From Ottelia alismoides (lineage: Eukaryota; Streptophyta; Magnoliopsida; Alismatales; Hydrocharitaceae): a stretch of 64,000 bases of DNA. The stretch is from contig JAZKJV010011604.1 in NCBI GenBank assembly GCA_037367405.1, forward strand, positions 186,001-250,000, written 5' to 3'. Made by a program: the position numbers and the translations under genes. Shown one piece after another: positions 17,880 to 31,296 of this stretch. The notes under the pieces are model-generated. The model was not told where the DNA came from and ran no database searches. It saw only the letters and a list, made by a program, of their open reading frames with translations. Positions within the stretch are counted from its first letter, which is position 1; each line of letters starts with the position of its first letter.

Positions 17880-20800
17880 CGATGAATATCCATTTCATTA
17901 TCTTTATTCTATTATTTTGACCTTAAAAACCATAGTAAATGTGTGTAAATAACCTTAATTTAGGTATTTTAACATTCATGCATCATTGTGTAAATAGTGT
18001 ATAAACTACAGTTTCTAATACAGTTTCTAATGCCAAAATTATATAATAAAGAAAAGAAAAGAAAAAGAATAAAATGTTGAAGATATTTTATGACCTAAAA
18101 TCTCGAGACCTAGGCATCTCGATGACTAGGTCGACAAAGAATAAAGTAGGGGGAGATAATGGGTCAAAATCCAATAAAATTTCTATTTATTTTATTCAAT
18201 TTTATTCATTTTTGGGACCTATTTTTAGTTCAACTTTTTGTACCTCATATAAATAAACTTTATACATGAAAGTTTTAGATAATAAAATATAGAAAAAGAT
18301 AAAATTTATTTCATACAAAAATAATATACAGATAAAAAGATATGATCTTAATAAGTTTCCAAAATCCCAAATTCCCAGACCCATACTTCTCAAATAAAAA
18401 CTCAAAGTATATCAAAATCACCTTTAATTGTATATAACTTTTAATATGCATTTAATAAAGGGGGTTTCATATTTTTCTGAGTTACAGTTTGAAAGTTAGG
18501 GTTTGGACCCTTATTGTATAATTTTACCGATTAAAATATTCATTTTCTATGCATACTCATTTATAATATATATGCATATTAAAATAGGAATAAAAACATC
18601 AATGACACACCAAAATAAAATACTTAAAGATAATACATAGATGAATGTCTATAAGTATACCAATACAAATAACACCTCTATTTATTTAATGGTATATAAT
18701 ATATCAGAAAAATAAACTAAAAATATATTTAAGTTTATAAAAATAAGTTATAAGTATATAAAATAATAAACTCAATTAATAAAATAAAAAATTCAAAATA
18801 AAAATAAAATACACAAAAACATGGATGAATATACCTATATATAGCCCTTAAAAAGTAACTTGTAAATCTAGATCTCGAAAAAAATACCTAAACATCATAA
18901 TAAAATAATTAATAAAATAGTAAATACTTTTCATTTTATAACCTAAAGTTAATAAAATCATTTATTATTTTAAATCAAATTTATAAATATTTGTCAGGGA
19001 TTTTTCTGGTTGGTCCACGTGGACCAACAAGACCTCCCCATTGGTTAACCTCAGTCAACTCTTTGACCGAGGTCTGCACTTTGTCAAAACTGGGTTTTAG
19101 CCATTTTTGACCATTTTTCGAGGTTGCTCCTTTCACTGAATCATCCCGCTTCCTTCTTGACATTTTCTCCCCATTGATTGTAGATTCACGCCCATGTGTT
19201 TTTTTGGTGATTGGAGCATTGATTCGCTCGATCTCCTTCGTTCTTTGTGCTAGTCACCTCTCGTGTACAAAACCCCATCCGATTTTCCCTCTCTCTTTTG
19301 AATTCTCTTTGACCTAGCTTGGCCCTGCTTTCTTGCGCTCTGGACCAGAGGTCATGACAGGGCATCCTCCAGCCAATCGGAGTGGCTTCAGGCGATGTTT
19401 TAGGGTCCCCATCTCTGGCCTCTACCGTGAGGTTCTATCTTCCTGGCCGCCAACCAGTCGAAGTACCCCCTTTTTCCTTGTCTTTTTAGCTTAGAATAAT
19501 CTGTAGGATTCCTTGTTCTTTTTGTTTTTTGTTTAATCGCATCTTTAGCGTAGATCCGCCCCTTTGTATTTCGTTGAAGCTGAGCTCCGACGAACCTCAT
19601 TCCCCGAGCCTCACGTGTTCCTGACTCGTCAATCACTTTCATTTCCTTTCCCCTTCACTTCCTCATCACGCTTCACCTTTTTCTCACCCAGATCAAGCCT
19701 TGATCTGGCATCTCAGAGCTCCACCTCCTACGCCTACCCAGAGCGGCCTCCGCCCCCTCCATCAGTCGCTCCACCTTGCTAATAAGACCCCCGAGCCCTT
19801 CTCTTATTTGTTGGAGCATTTCCTGCAGGGTCAGTAGCCAAAATACCCCACAAGGCATCAAATTTTGCAGGACGCGTGGTAGCTGGAGCCCATTTTCTTC
19901 TCCGACCTCGCGACGGCGCACCGAGGCTCGTCGAGCCATTTTGGCTCCGTCGGCGGATCGGGGACCCTTCCAGGAATGTCAGGGACAATTTTGTGCTGCG
20001 AAGGAATATCAGAGGAAGCAGATCATGCCTAGAGAAACTTTCCCAGATGCTAGCTCATCCCTATTCTTCCAGCGGGCTTCCTCGTCGTTCGATCTCCTCA
20101 GTTCTTCCAGAGCTAGCAACTACCGTTGGATGCTCTGCATACATCACCATTCGATCGCGACCTTTGCATGGGTATTTTGCAACCTCTCCCTCACCATTTT
20201 TGTATTTCAATATTAGCTTAAAATCTTTCCTTTACTGTTGAAAACTTTTTTTAATAATTGCAACAAAACCTCTTAAACTTTTGGTATTTACGATTTGGTC
20301 CACGCCACGTCACCTCACGTGACGCTTCACATGAGGGGTTATTTTTCAACGGGACCTCCACACTTTTGGTCATTTGTGTTTAGTCTCATAACTATTTTAT
20401 TCAGTATTATATTTTTGGAATAAATGTAATTAAACCTGTGGAGTTACTGATAAATACATTTTGGTCCCCGCAAGCGTGGCTCACGTGTGTGAACACGTGA
20501 GTTGCTCATTTTGTAGGGAAACCCTTATGGGTCTCAGAATTTGGAAAAGGTCCAGTATCTTTTTATGCACATTTAAATATTTTGAAAAAATTGCACTTTG
20601 TCCCTATAGTTTCTGCAATTTACAATTATGCCATTGCTAGAAGTGTAGTTTTTCTTTGTTGTCTCTATTTATTTTAAATATCAATTCAATTGAAAAAATA
20701 CCTAAAAATATATGTAACTTCCTGTTGCATTGATCTTTCTTGCTATTATTTTTTCCATTTTGAAGCTTTTTATTATTTATAAAAAATAAAAAAACTTCGC

Positions 20801-21697
20801 TTTTTGTCCCTGTTTGTACTATAACACCCATAAACAAATACTAAAACATTTTAAAAAATTACAAAAAAAATATTTTGAATTTATTTAGCTATTTTGCAAC
20901 TTTGGATCAAAATCACTAAAACTATAAAATAAAACTCTAAAAATTGAATAACCCCTTAAAACTTTATAGAAATATAAAAAATTCTTGAAAAATCCAAAAA
21001 TTCTATTTTCTATTTCTAAATTTTCTTTATAGGATTATATTTACTTTAAACTTAATTTGAAGTAATTTTTTATTTTTTGTATTTTCCCCTCCATTTTAAT
21101 TTCGGATATTTATTTTTAATCCAATTTTTTTGTATTGTTTACTTTAAAAATATAAAAAATTTGCAAAAATTCTGGAAAATTCACAAAAATAGTGAAAAAT
21201 TATCTAAAACTAAAAATAATTTATTTTATTATTTTTTATTTTATTACTTATTATATCTATTATAGCCTATATTGTATATATATTTATATATACCTTTATA
21301 TATTTTAAAAGAAAAAAGAAAATATAAAAATATAAAATATAAAAAGAAAATACAAAAGTAGAAAATTGAAAATAAAAATATAAAAATATAAAATAAAAAA
21401 ATAAAATTTAAAAATATTAAATAAAAACTCACAAAAATAACACTTATAGACAAATACTGCACAATCACTTTTTTGCGCATTTCTGCCCCGATCTACTTGC
21501 TTGTTCCATGTGTTCGATTTGTACATGCTTGCACACTATACACATTCATTGTAGAGTTATAATAAATTTTAACTCCGCACAGTTCCTTTTCATTCCTTGA
21601 TTATCTGTTATGGATTAATTGATGAATTTAACAGTTTTCTGCAGCGGTCAACACATCGACTATTGTCTTGCCTTGTGAGACCATACGACCCTCTACA
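17880..21697 (+). repeat. LTR of the older Athila-type element (3.82 kb)
   Basis: It starts CGATGAATAT (TG changed to CG) after the tract at 17867-17879 and appears to end CTCTACA at 21697. Its length is within 20 bases of element 1's LTR. U3 block, G-box palindrome and ACGT palindrome align in order. Overall divergence from element 1's LTR is large. ORFs inside (19400-20241) are not convincing genes. Confidence 0.8.
19009..19028. promoter_or_regulatory. 20-bp G-box palindrome in the older LTR
   Basis: GTTGGTCCACGTGGACCAAC is perfectly symmetric. It is the counterpart of the 30-bp palindrome at 14637-14666 and has survived in an LTR that is otherwise much diverged. Confidence 0.5.
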
Positions 21698-23465
21698 AAA
21701 ATGTTATTTCAATAATTTATATCATAATGAACATTAATGATATGTGATATCATTCGATGATTATTTGTGATATGAGATTTCTTCCCTTCACCTTAAAAAG
21801 CTTTGAAATGTGAAATGATTTCATAATTTTGATTTAGAACCAAAGTTTGAAGGAAGATAAATGAATTTTATCCAACCTAGGTAGCAAGTACCTATGAGAT
21901 GAATTCAAAGAATACCTCATAAAGAATGGAATATCATCCTATCTCACTCTTTTAAAACAACTAAACTCAATAGAGTTGCAGGGAGATACAATTGATCATG
22001 TGTGACATGATTTGATCGATGATGAATCTTAACATAATTGCCCATTAGTTTCCTGGCAAGTATGTAGAAAAAACTACAATATATTTCCTTAATAAGTTTG
22101 CAAGATAGTAAACTGGAATCATGCATTAGAGAGTGCTACTTCATTACGAAAATAAAGGATGGTATTGGATACCTACTTTATGACCTTGAGATTCCTAAAC
22201 GATTTCATCTCTAAGGATGAGATTCTTAGATGATGAGACTCTTGAGAATCAAGATGAAAACTAAGTGAAGGAAGTCATTGAATATTGAGAAGATAATGAG
22301 GCTCTTGAAATCTGAAAGTAAAAGGAAAATGAAAGATGAAACACTACCTCTTCATATGAGTTTGAGGATGGATTCCATGTATCAAAGAAATCTGACAATA
22401 ATCGAACTTCATATGATGAAGCTTCTGAAGATCATGTCATGGAAAGATGGATGTTAGCAATAAAATTCTAAGGTATACTTCATATACCTTAGAGGGTGTA
22501 TGACCACCAATCTCCAAAGGGGAAGCGTGGTCGTCTCCCCCCCTTTTTTTTAGGGGATAAGGTCTATATACTCATTATCTCTAAGGATAATTGATTAATT
22601 TGATTTGAAATTATTTATATTGATTTACTGATATATAGAAATTTAAATTAAATTAATTATTGTTGTGTCTTCACAACAAGAACATGGCCGTTGAAAGAAA
22701 ACATATCAATCTCATCCATTGGATTTATGTGCACAAGAATTGAGATCGATGGATCCCAAAATACTACATATGAAGAGGCACCCCTTGCTCTTCAAGATAT
22801 ATTATCAACAATCTCTCTCTCATTCTCAAGAGGTAACCCTTGCTCGTAAAACCTCTCTCTCTCTCTCTCAAAGTTAACGTCTAATATGGAGCCCTTGAGA
22901 GAGTCGCCATTGCCGAAGCATCGTCGTTATGTTATCGGATTTCATGCTCGCGGATCTCTGTCTCCTTTGGCGCGTCTCCTCGTAAATAAGACATCAGATC
23001 TTGTGTGATGAGTTCATGAGATTAATCACTTGGATCATCAACGTGGATTGCAAGGAGCACGCGTCTCATTAATGCGCTCTCAAGCTTCTCCTTCATCGGA
23101 TCAGACTTGAGATAGTTGATCTCTTCGTTTAGAGGCTCGATCAGAACCACACTTCAAGAGGTAACCCTAATGCTTGTTTGTGATTTAGATGAAATGATCT
23201 GAGAAGTGTTCTTGGATCTTGTGGTTTCAATGACATTAATTTTTTTTAAAATTCTGCTGCCCGGAGCAACTAGTGTGACTAGTCGTTCTCGATCGCATAT
23301 GATGAGATCCTTACACTTCCTTGATGCGCTTAAGGATATTCCCATATACTTTACATCTATAGTTCCATCATCTCATGCATAAGTTTTCTTTTCCCTCAAT
23401 TTCATGTTCTCAGTCTCCACTAACTCCTCCCCTTCTGACTCCGGCCAAGCATTGATCAACAACGT

Positions 23466-23494
23466 AAGAGGTATACTACCTAAGTATACCTCTT
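23466..23494. repeat. Perfect 12-bp inverted repeat
   Basis: AAGAGGTATACT and AGTATACCTCTT are separated by five bases and form a hairpin. No neighbouring gene explains it. It could be a transposon end or a chance palindrome. Confidence 0.5.
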
Positions 23495-23774
23495 GTATTT
23501 TCGTTATTTGATTTATACATTTACTTTATGAATTGCGTATCATTTCTTGGATGTGAAAGCTTTATTATGCATTGTATGTGTTTGATGAAATGCCTAAGAT
23601 AAATAGTCGATGTTTACACGTATCTATGCTTGGTGCTTATATTTTTATCTAATTCTTTTAGTAAATGCATTCGTTTCCACTAATTTAATTAACACATAGT
23701 ATGATTTGTAATATAAGTATAAATATATGTTTTCTAACCAAGTATGTGCGGATATGTAACGTTGAAGTTAGCAT

Positions 23775-23915
23775 GTTAATGTGTGTATGTGTGTTTGAAG
23801 TGTGCGCGTGTGTGTTGGTGTGCGTATGTATGTGTGTGTGTATATGTATGTTGGAAAGTGTGTGTGTGCACATGCACATGATTGGGTTTGTATGTTTGTT
23901 GATGTGTACATGTGT
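23775..23915 (+). repeat. Imperfect TG/TATG microsatellite
   Basis: TGTGTG runs broken by TA, CG and GT words extend for about 140 bases. No clean unit is kept, so it is old or interrupted. Confidence 0.75.
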
Positions 23916-24589
23916 GTTAAATGACAAGTGTCTTAATATTTATGTGTTTTGTGGTCATGTAAACATCATTGTATTTCTTTCAAAAAATTATGTAAATGTT
24001 GTTGTCTAATGAAATGTCAACATGTAATGTAAATGTGTGCGTAAGCATGTGTGCTTAACTAATCTAAATGTACAATAAAATGTGGTTGTGATATAATACT
24101 AATTTATATGGGTATTAAATGTCTACCATTTATCTTTTAGATGTCCCCATCAAGAAGAATACATTTTAGGATATTCTACAAAATTGCACAAAATCTCATT
24201 CACATACATGCATCCTTCCACACTAGGTCAAGTGCGGTCCTACATAACAGGATGCCTGCACAACACATTTTGAGAATTGATACCTCCACCATGAGTTATT
24301 TTTTTAACTTTACAGAATTGATGGGGTCTTAGATTTACAAACTATGAAATGCCCCTCACGACACTGTGCGACTCGATGTTTTTTTTGCATGTACCCATGT
24401 AGGGGGTAGAATAGGTTAGGTCAATATACCAAATTGGACCATATCAAAACTAATCAGGTGTTGTTACATTCGAGCGGTATCGCTCGCTCGTATAGTGTGA
24501 CATCTTGTAAAATTATTTAGATAAATTAATAACCTAATAAATGTGATAAAAAGTGAAAACAAATTCAAACTATCAGATCTCAAAAAGTG

Positions 24590-25215
24590 GGGATGTATGC
24601 AAGCATGTGCTATGGTTGTGGACTTGTATGTAAATATATGAGGTATATGGCTATGCACGTAGATATGTAATAATGTATATATGTATGTGTGCATGTTTAA
24701 AATTGTATAGTGATATGTATGTGGGTATGTGTGTGTGTGTGTTGTGTTCGAGGTATGTAAGTGAATGATAATATATATTGGTGTCAAATATAAGAATGCA
24801 TGGAGGTATGTCAGCATGTATGTGGTATATGGGCATGTGTGTGGGTTTATAAGGGCATGTATAAGTATATATGTACAAGTTTAAAAGTGTATGAAGGTAT
24901 ACATATACTTGTGTAAGTAGGAGGGTATGTATCTAGGTATCTATATGGGCATTGATGTAAGCATGAAAGTGAACTTGTATGGGTGCGTATTTGAATCATT
25001 GTAGGTGTGTGAATATGCATGTGGATATGTAATAGTGTATATAGGTATATGGGCATGTTTATAAGCATATGGAGGTAGATATGTGGGTATATATGAATAC
25101 TAGCTATGTTGAATATGAGTATGTATGTAGTGGATCCGTTTGGGTGGGTGGCAATGAAAGTACGTGTATGTGAGTGTATAAGTATGTGTATGTAAGAGTG
25201 AGTGGGATGTTTATG
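24590..25215 (+). repeat. Cryptic GTAT/TGTG-rich repeat
   Basis: Words such as GTATGTGTG, GGTATGT and ATATGTATG recur for about 600 bases. The composition is strongly biased on one strand. The His/Thr-rich minus-strand ORFs here are artefacts of the repeat. Confidence 0.65.
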
Positions 25216-25340
25216 CACTATAGACACATGTTAGGTTCACAAAGATTTTCTACTAGGTAATGAATCAGTTAAACTGATCAAATGTCACGTTAATATGTAT
25301 CATCACAATATACACATATCTTATGTAATAATGTATATAG

Positions 25341-26845
25341 TGATGAATCTATGATTCATTGCTTTTATTCTTTCATTTTGGCTAAAATCCTTGGTAAAAT
25401 ACATGTAAATACTCATTGATTCCAATTAATTAACTTTCTAACCACATTTGCTAATATTATATATTTAACGCTTATTTTATCCAAAATAAAACAATAAAAG
25501 AAAAAATAAAAAAAGAAGGTTGTAGATATAAAATATATACAGACTGATCCTAACCCCGAGAACGGATCAATATTGACCAGGTCGACAAAATAAATAAGTA
25601 GGGGGAGATAAGGATTCTATTGTATACACTAGAAAACCGAGACAATAAAAATACATTAAACATATTTTGCACATTATAAGTATTTCACCTTTTTTATTCA
25701 TCATCAAGAAATATTCAATCAAAGAATTTTATTTACAGAAGTTGTTCATAAAAATATATATTATTTTATAAAAATATTAGAAAAAATATTCAATAATAAC
25801 TAATTAATTATGGTGAACCGAAAAAACCGTAGAAGTCGACTTCTGAGGTTCATAACTATTTATAGAAAACTCCACATGCATTAAACTCACTTTTAAACTT
25901 CATTTTATACTTAATAAAATTTGTTAAAAATGTCAAAAAAATATTAGAATAAAACAGATGAGTTTTGACATTTGGGCCACGTTGTATGTACAGTAGAAAC
26001 TTCCTAATTTTCTAATTAATTAACTGTAACTATGTATAACTTAATTTATTTTCTAAAATTCTTCTAAAAATAAATATAAAAATATAACTTAAGTCAAAAT
26101 ACCAATAAATTCTGAAGCCATGAAGCCTCTACCTAAATTTTTCGGACCTTATAACTTGGCCATTTTTACTCCAAATTGGGCAAATTCAATTGTAAAGTTC
26201 ATATTATTTAATTATCTATCAAATGACGATGATTTTACTAAAATGGGAGTTAATATGCAAATGTGAGTTTCGAGACCGTATTGATATAATTGTACAATGA
26301 ACCGTAATTTATTATTGTATTTTATATATATAACTTGTTAATATTTTATTATATAAAAATAACTTAATTATTTAATTAATAATCTATAAATTCATTTATT
26401 AACTTATATATTATTTAATTATTATTTAATTATTATTTAATTATTCATTAAATTATTAATTAATGTTGATTAATAGTAGTTAATTATTTAATTATGTAAT
26501 TAATTCTCTAATTATTTCTTTTAAATTAATATAAGTATTAAATTATCTACTTATTTAATTTTATTAATTAATTAATTTTTATTTATTTTATACTCTTTTT
26601 TCCTTCTCCTTTTCACCTTTCTTCCCTGATTCCTCTCTTCTTCCTTGTGTAGACCCATCACCGCCTGTCACCTTTCGCATCGTTTAGCCAACCGCTTCAA
26701 GGGTCGGTCGTTCCTCCGATCGCTTCGGCGCTCGTACCCCTCGGCGGTGACACTATCACCATTCATGGCCACACAAAATCTCCATCTATAAATACCTCCA
26801 AACCCCCTACTTCAACGAGATCTACCATTACCAACCTCCGTCTCC

Positions 26846-26883
<38 letters not shown>

Positions 26884-29100
26884 GTGAGAAAACGAGGGTG
26901 ACAGCCTCGTGGTATCATCATCTCCAACTTCTCCTAGAGCGAGCTCAGACGAGAACCGCCGGTGTGGAGCATCTTCTCTACCACGCCAAGTCTCTGGTTG
27001 CTAACTATCAAGGCGAGAATCTCGTGTATCTCCTGCGATCTCCACTCCTCAGGCGAACACCAAACCCTTCTCGTTACCAAGTAGGTCACCCTTCTTCTCC
27101 TTCTGCAATTTTATTCTCCTCTCAATCCCTCTCGTCTTCACTTTTGATTCAACTTCTACACGAATCCACACCCGACTTCGATCTGTTCTCCATCGTCATC
27201 GCCCCCCAACCGACTACCACATCTTTTACTTTTGCTTCACATTCCCCCTCATACATGATTATATCCGATCACACGGTGACCAGAGCTCTGCACCTTCTCC
27301 ATCACTGTCGTCAGGAGCAACCGTTCATTGTTTCCCTTTTCATTTGGATCGAGCCTTGCGCTCGAGTCGAGAGTTCAACTTGCAAATCCATAGGTCCTGA
27401 GAATCACACATTAGTTGTTCAATGCCTGCAGTAGAGATTGATTGATATCTTGTATCAATTGAGATGAAGATCGAGCAACATCGAACCCAAACACTAACAT
27501 TTAAAGGATCGCATGCGTCTGATCATAGTTGACCTCTAGAACATAACCAACAACAGTATCATCTCTGATCATTACTTTGAAGCTGCGTGGAGTTTAAACA
27601 TGCAAGACCTGTAGAATTACAACATCCAGGATTACCTACATGTGAGACCATTCCACTAAAGTGTCACCTGCAAGGAACAATCATAATCAATCGAGGAACA
27701 ACCATCACCGCCTGCAACAGAAAAAGAATCAAGGAGAGAAGCATCTAAGAACTATCCATCGTTTTGAGATCCTCAACCGCCTCCAGAACACGTTCTTGCA
27801 TATCCGAACCTCCACCGCACTCCATAGATCCTCCGACTACGTCACCCATCGATGTCGGAGTTCGTGAGGAAGTGAATCGCTAGTCACTGCCAATAACTTC
27901 TGATTGGGGAACCATCATGAAATACCTGCAAATTCGTCAAGCATCCGCAACAAGCGAACAACATCCGCTCCCTTTTCGAGTTTTTTTGGGTCTTTTAATT
28001 CAAGCTGCTCGTTCTCAATCAGACGGTGTTGATTACACCACGAGTCACAACCGGATCGATCCTCACCGCCTAACTCTTAAGCGGCGCATCTCATGCGCTG
28101 CACACGATCCCCTTTTTACACGCAACACTTCCAACTTTTGCAGATTTACACGCGCAACCCCAAACTTTCCAAACGGAAATATCTATACACCTATATTGTA
28201 TATATATAACTATACATATCATCTACATAGTTAATAAGAATACTAATAATAAAAATATTATAAAAATAAGTATAAAAATCGCATCTTACTCTATAGATAC
28301 ATAGTATAAAATCAGTTTTGCAAAGAAAAATATTTTTTTAATAAAACTTTGTAAATACCCAAAAAATATAATGAACTTTAAAAATCATGAATAAAAACAC
28401 CTCTAAAAATCTAATAAAATCATCCTCAGTATATTTTACTATATTTCACATAATAAACCAAAAACAAAATAAAAACTACATATTAAAACCAATAAAAATA
28501 TAAAATTCATTAAAACTTTCAAAAATCGTAATTAATTCAATAAAAATTACACAAATGCATATCATATCATTTTTAAAGTTATTTAACCTGCTTTCTAATA
28601 AAAATATTTCGTATTGCTTACCATTTTTTTAAAATAAAAAAATATCTCACATATTTTAATAAACACCTTATTTTCAACATTAAAAATAACACAAAAGCCA
28701 TAAAAATCATAAAAACCATCTAAAAATTCAAAAAAAAGCAAAATAAAATTAAAACATAAAAATAATAATATAAAAACCAAATAAAAATTACAAAACATTT
28801 TCTAAAATCTATAAAAAATCACAAAATACTTAAAAATCCAAAAAATATAAAATTCATAAAATCAAATAAAAATCCAGAAAATTCCCTAAAAATAAATAAA
28901 AATTAGGAAACTCTTGAAACATTAGTTTTCTATAGTTTTACCCTAGTTTCAAATAGTATACATCTACGAGTTCTCCTGAACTTAACACTATACACATCTT
29001 GTTTAGGATTATAAATAATAAAAAAAATAATTTTTTTGCTAAAATCCACCTGGTTGATACAACGACCGAGTTATCATTCAAATCTAGTGTAGATTTTTCA
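25341..29100 (+). repeat. Solo LTR of an Athila-type relative
   Basis: It begins TGATGAATCT and aligns to the start of element 1's LTR. The U3 purine block lies at 25592-25612 and a TATA box, CTATAAATACC, at 26786-26796, both at the expected offsets. It ends TTTTTCA at 29100, giving 3760 bases. The five bases before (TATAG) and after (TATAC) differ at one position, as expected for an old target duplication. There is no polypurine tract before it and no primer site after it, so LTR-LTR recombination removed the rest. A (GA)15 run lies at 26850-26880. The 184-codon frame at 26880-27434 is LTR sequence, not a supported gene. Confidence 0.8.
26786..26796 (+). promoter_or_regulatory. TATA box of the solo LTR
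   Basis: CTATAAATACC is a good TATA match about 1445 bases into the LTR, the same offset as the weaker site in element 1. Confidence 0.6.
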
Positions 29101-30519
29101 TATACATCACATGTATATACATGATTTTAGGTTTATGTATATTATGAAGTGCATATAACTTTCCTTAGTTCTGAGGTCTCAAGCTAAGGGAGTCCTTTGT
29201 GATTTCGATGTAAATGTGATGTTGATATTTCTGGCATACAAGATTTATTCGTTGTTAGATTTCAACAGCATATCCACAATCCTCTCTGATATACCGGTTG
29301 GCATTTAAAGGTTAATTGATGCATTTCTAGATGTGTTAATAAACTTTAGTATTTTTGAAATTTTAAAGTGTATAGTGATAATTTATAATTTATTTTTGAA
29401 TACATGTTAATATATTTCTGAATATATGTTAAAACATAACAAGTCGGTCCTACCTAATATGGGAAAAGGCTTTGTTGTTGTATGTTAATATATAATAACC
29501 AAATAGCAATTTATAATAAAAAATCAATCAAAAAATCTCATCTCACAATAAGAACTTGCAAACTACCTATAAAAGAGAAAAAATTTGGAAAAAGAGGGGT
29601 TGGCATCGAAGCATGTGTAGGAGATAGGTTGTAGGAGAGTCAGATAGTCTGAAAGGAGGACAATGTGTCATCTGCAACAACATAGAATTGTGCTACAGTG
29701 AATAAGCATCGAGTGAGAGGTGAGGGATACCCACCCAATGGGTTGCGGACCCAGTGAGACGATGAATACCTAGGAGCTATTAGTTGATGTAAACATATGG
29801 ATGTAGATTGAGCCAACACGAGGAGGAGGATAATGGAGCTGCTAACATCATTGATGGAAACGTGCGAGGTAAAAGGGAGACTGATGGAGACATGAGTGTC
29901 ATTTGAAGATCACCATTTGTTGGGGAAGGTTGATGGATGGGAACAAAGGTGTGGAATCCAAAAGGTCTTGTCTTGAAAGGGGAAAGGTAGGCTAAGGAAT
30001 ATATTCCTAACAATTGATGGAAAATGAGATCCAACGACACATATTAACTACTTTCATGCTCTCAAAAGGTGTTGTTCTCATAAGATCAACCCCCATATAG
30101 AGTTTTTCAAAATACACAATCACTTCACCACATGCTCTCATTTTCACATGTTGATTCTATGAGGTCTAATCCTAGAGATGTGTCACAATGATTGTGCCCT
30201 CCTCCTACTCACTATCATTCAGGCTTAACCATCGAGAATTTCATTGTCATCGAACCTCTCTTGCTCTTTATAGCTCTGTGGAGAAATGTTGCGAACGATA
30301 GATGGTTTTGGTTTTAAACCTAGGGTTCCTATTTATGGTAGAGTTTCGACAACGAACGAAGAAGATGATAGAAGACTCATTGGGGACAACATGGAGAACT
30401 ACCTAATGACTCGTCCATTATGTTGTTCGATGTCAGAAAAGGAAGAAGTAACAGGAAGAAGAACAATACTGAGGAAGGAGGAGGGGAAGGAAGTTTTGAC
30501 ATAGGTCAATGTATGAGCA
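29101..30519. other. Spacer between two LTRs; short SINE/LINE-tail-like piece
   Basis: No gene is recognised. At 29461-29482 GGGAAAAGGCTTTGTTGTTG resembles the 3' tail shared by plant Au-type SINEs and RTE LINEs; no upstream SINE body is apparent. The ORFs at 29780-30040 (minus) and 30286-30504 (plus) have no recognised domain. Confidence 0.45.
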
Positions 30520-31296
30520 TGCGATGAATAGTCATTCATGTATTTTTATTCTTCCCTTTTGTCTTTTAAACCCCTATCAAAACAACTACAAAAACTACTA
30601 ACTTGTATCAATTAACAGTCATCATTCAGTTGTATTTAGTGTGTAAACACATGTATTTAATCTAAAATTAAGGAAAATAAAACTGAATGAAGTATCAAAG
30701 GTACTGAATTACCCTAAACCCTGAGACCAAGTCAATATTGACTAGGTCAATCAAGAATAAAGTAGTGGGAGATAAGGGTCAATAATGTACAAAAATACAC
30801 TCAAAAACCATAATTATTTATATTAAAAAACCATTTTTATACTATTTTATTATCCACATTAAACACCTCAAATAATAAAATATTCAATATGAAACTTGGT
30901 CATAGTAATACAAAAAAATTACAAAAAATAGCCAATAAAAATAATGTACAGTGCAACTTGCATACATAGATGAAAAAAGCAGTAATCCAAACTTCAGAGA
31001 AAAATATCTCCTCCATATAAACCCAAATTGTACAAAGTTATTTCCATTGTATGTTAAATTTAATTATATATCTAATAAAGGTGATCACATTTAAAATGGA
31101 GTTACGATACAAAAATAGGCTTTCCGGGGTACTATTGTACTGTGTATCTGTGTATAAAATTCATATATTCTATTCTTTACATTTTTATTATTTTTATAAT
31201 TTTAAATAATTGTATATATTATATAAAAGATATTTAAAACATAAACATAAATAAAAAATTAAAAAGATATTAAAATATATAATAAATTATAATATA

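Larger units (their letters stand above)
17311..21697 (+). mobile_element. Older Athila-type element, 3' remnant split by element 1
   Basis: Directly after the element 1 LTR, 17311-17879 resembles the end of element 1's own 3' untranslated region (12940-13473), ending in the same hairpin and polypurine tract. A full-length LTR follows. Element 1 therefore inserted into the 3' region of a relative. The rest of the older element should lie left of the window. Confidence 0.85.
21698..25340. other. AT-rich spacer without recognised gene
   Basis: No coding frame here has recognisable domains. 21700-22500 is AT-rich. 22500-23460 holds CT-rich promoter-like sequence with two similar AAGAGGTAACCC sites (22829, 23156), possibly part of an unrecognised LTR. 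From 23700 the stretch is dominated by TG-rich microsatellite sequence, listed separately. The short ORFs of Cys/Val or His/Thr repeats are reading frames of those microsatellites. Confidence 0.6.

Noticed and set aside
23685..25227. Possible CRISPR-like or satellite array in the TG-rich region
   Set aside because: There is no fixed unit or unique spacer; the repetition is cryptic microsatellite sequence in a plant genome.
26880..27434. 184-codon plus-strand ORF following a GA repeat
   Set aside because: It lies inside the solo LTR just after its TATA box, at the same place where the other LTRs have GC-richer leader sequence. No domain is recognisable.
29780..30040. Minus-strand 86-codon ORF as a copia polyprotein piece
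   Set aside because: Only a vague resemblance to a Ser/Pro-rich copia linker was seen, with no catalytic motif, so it is left unassigned.
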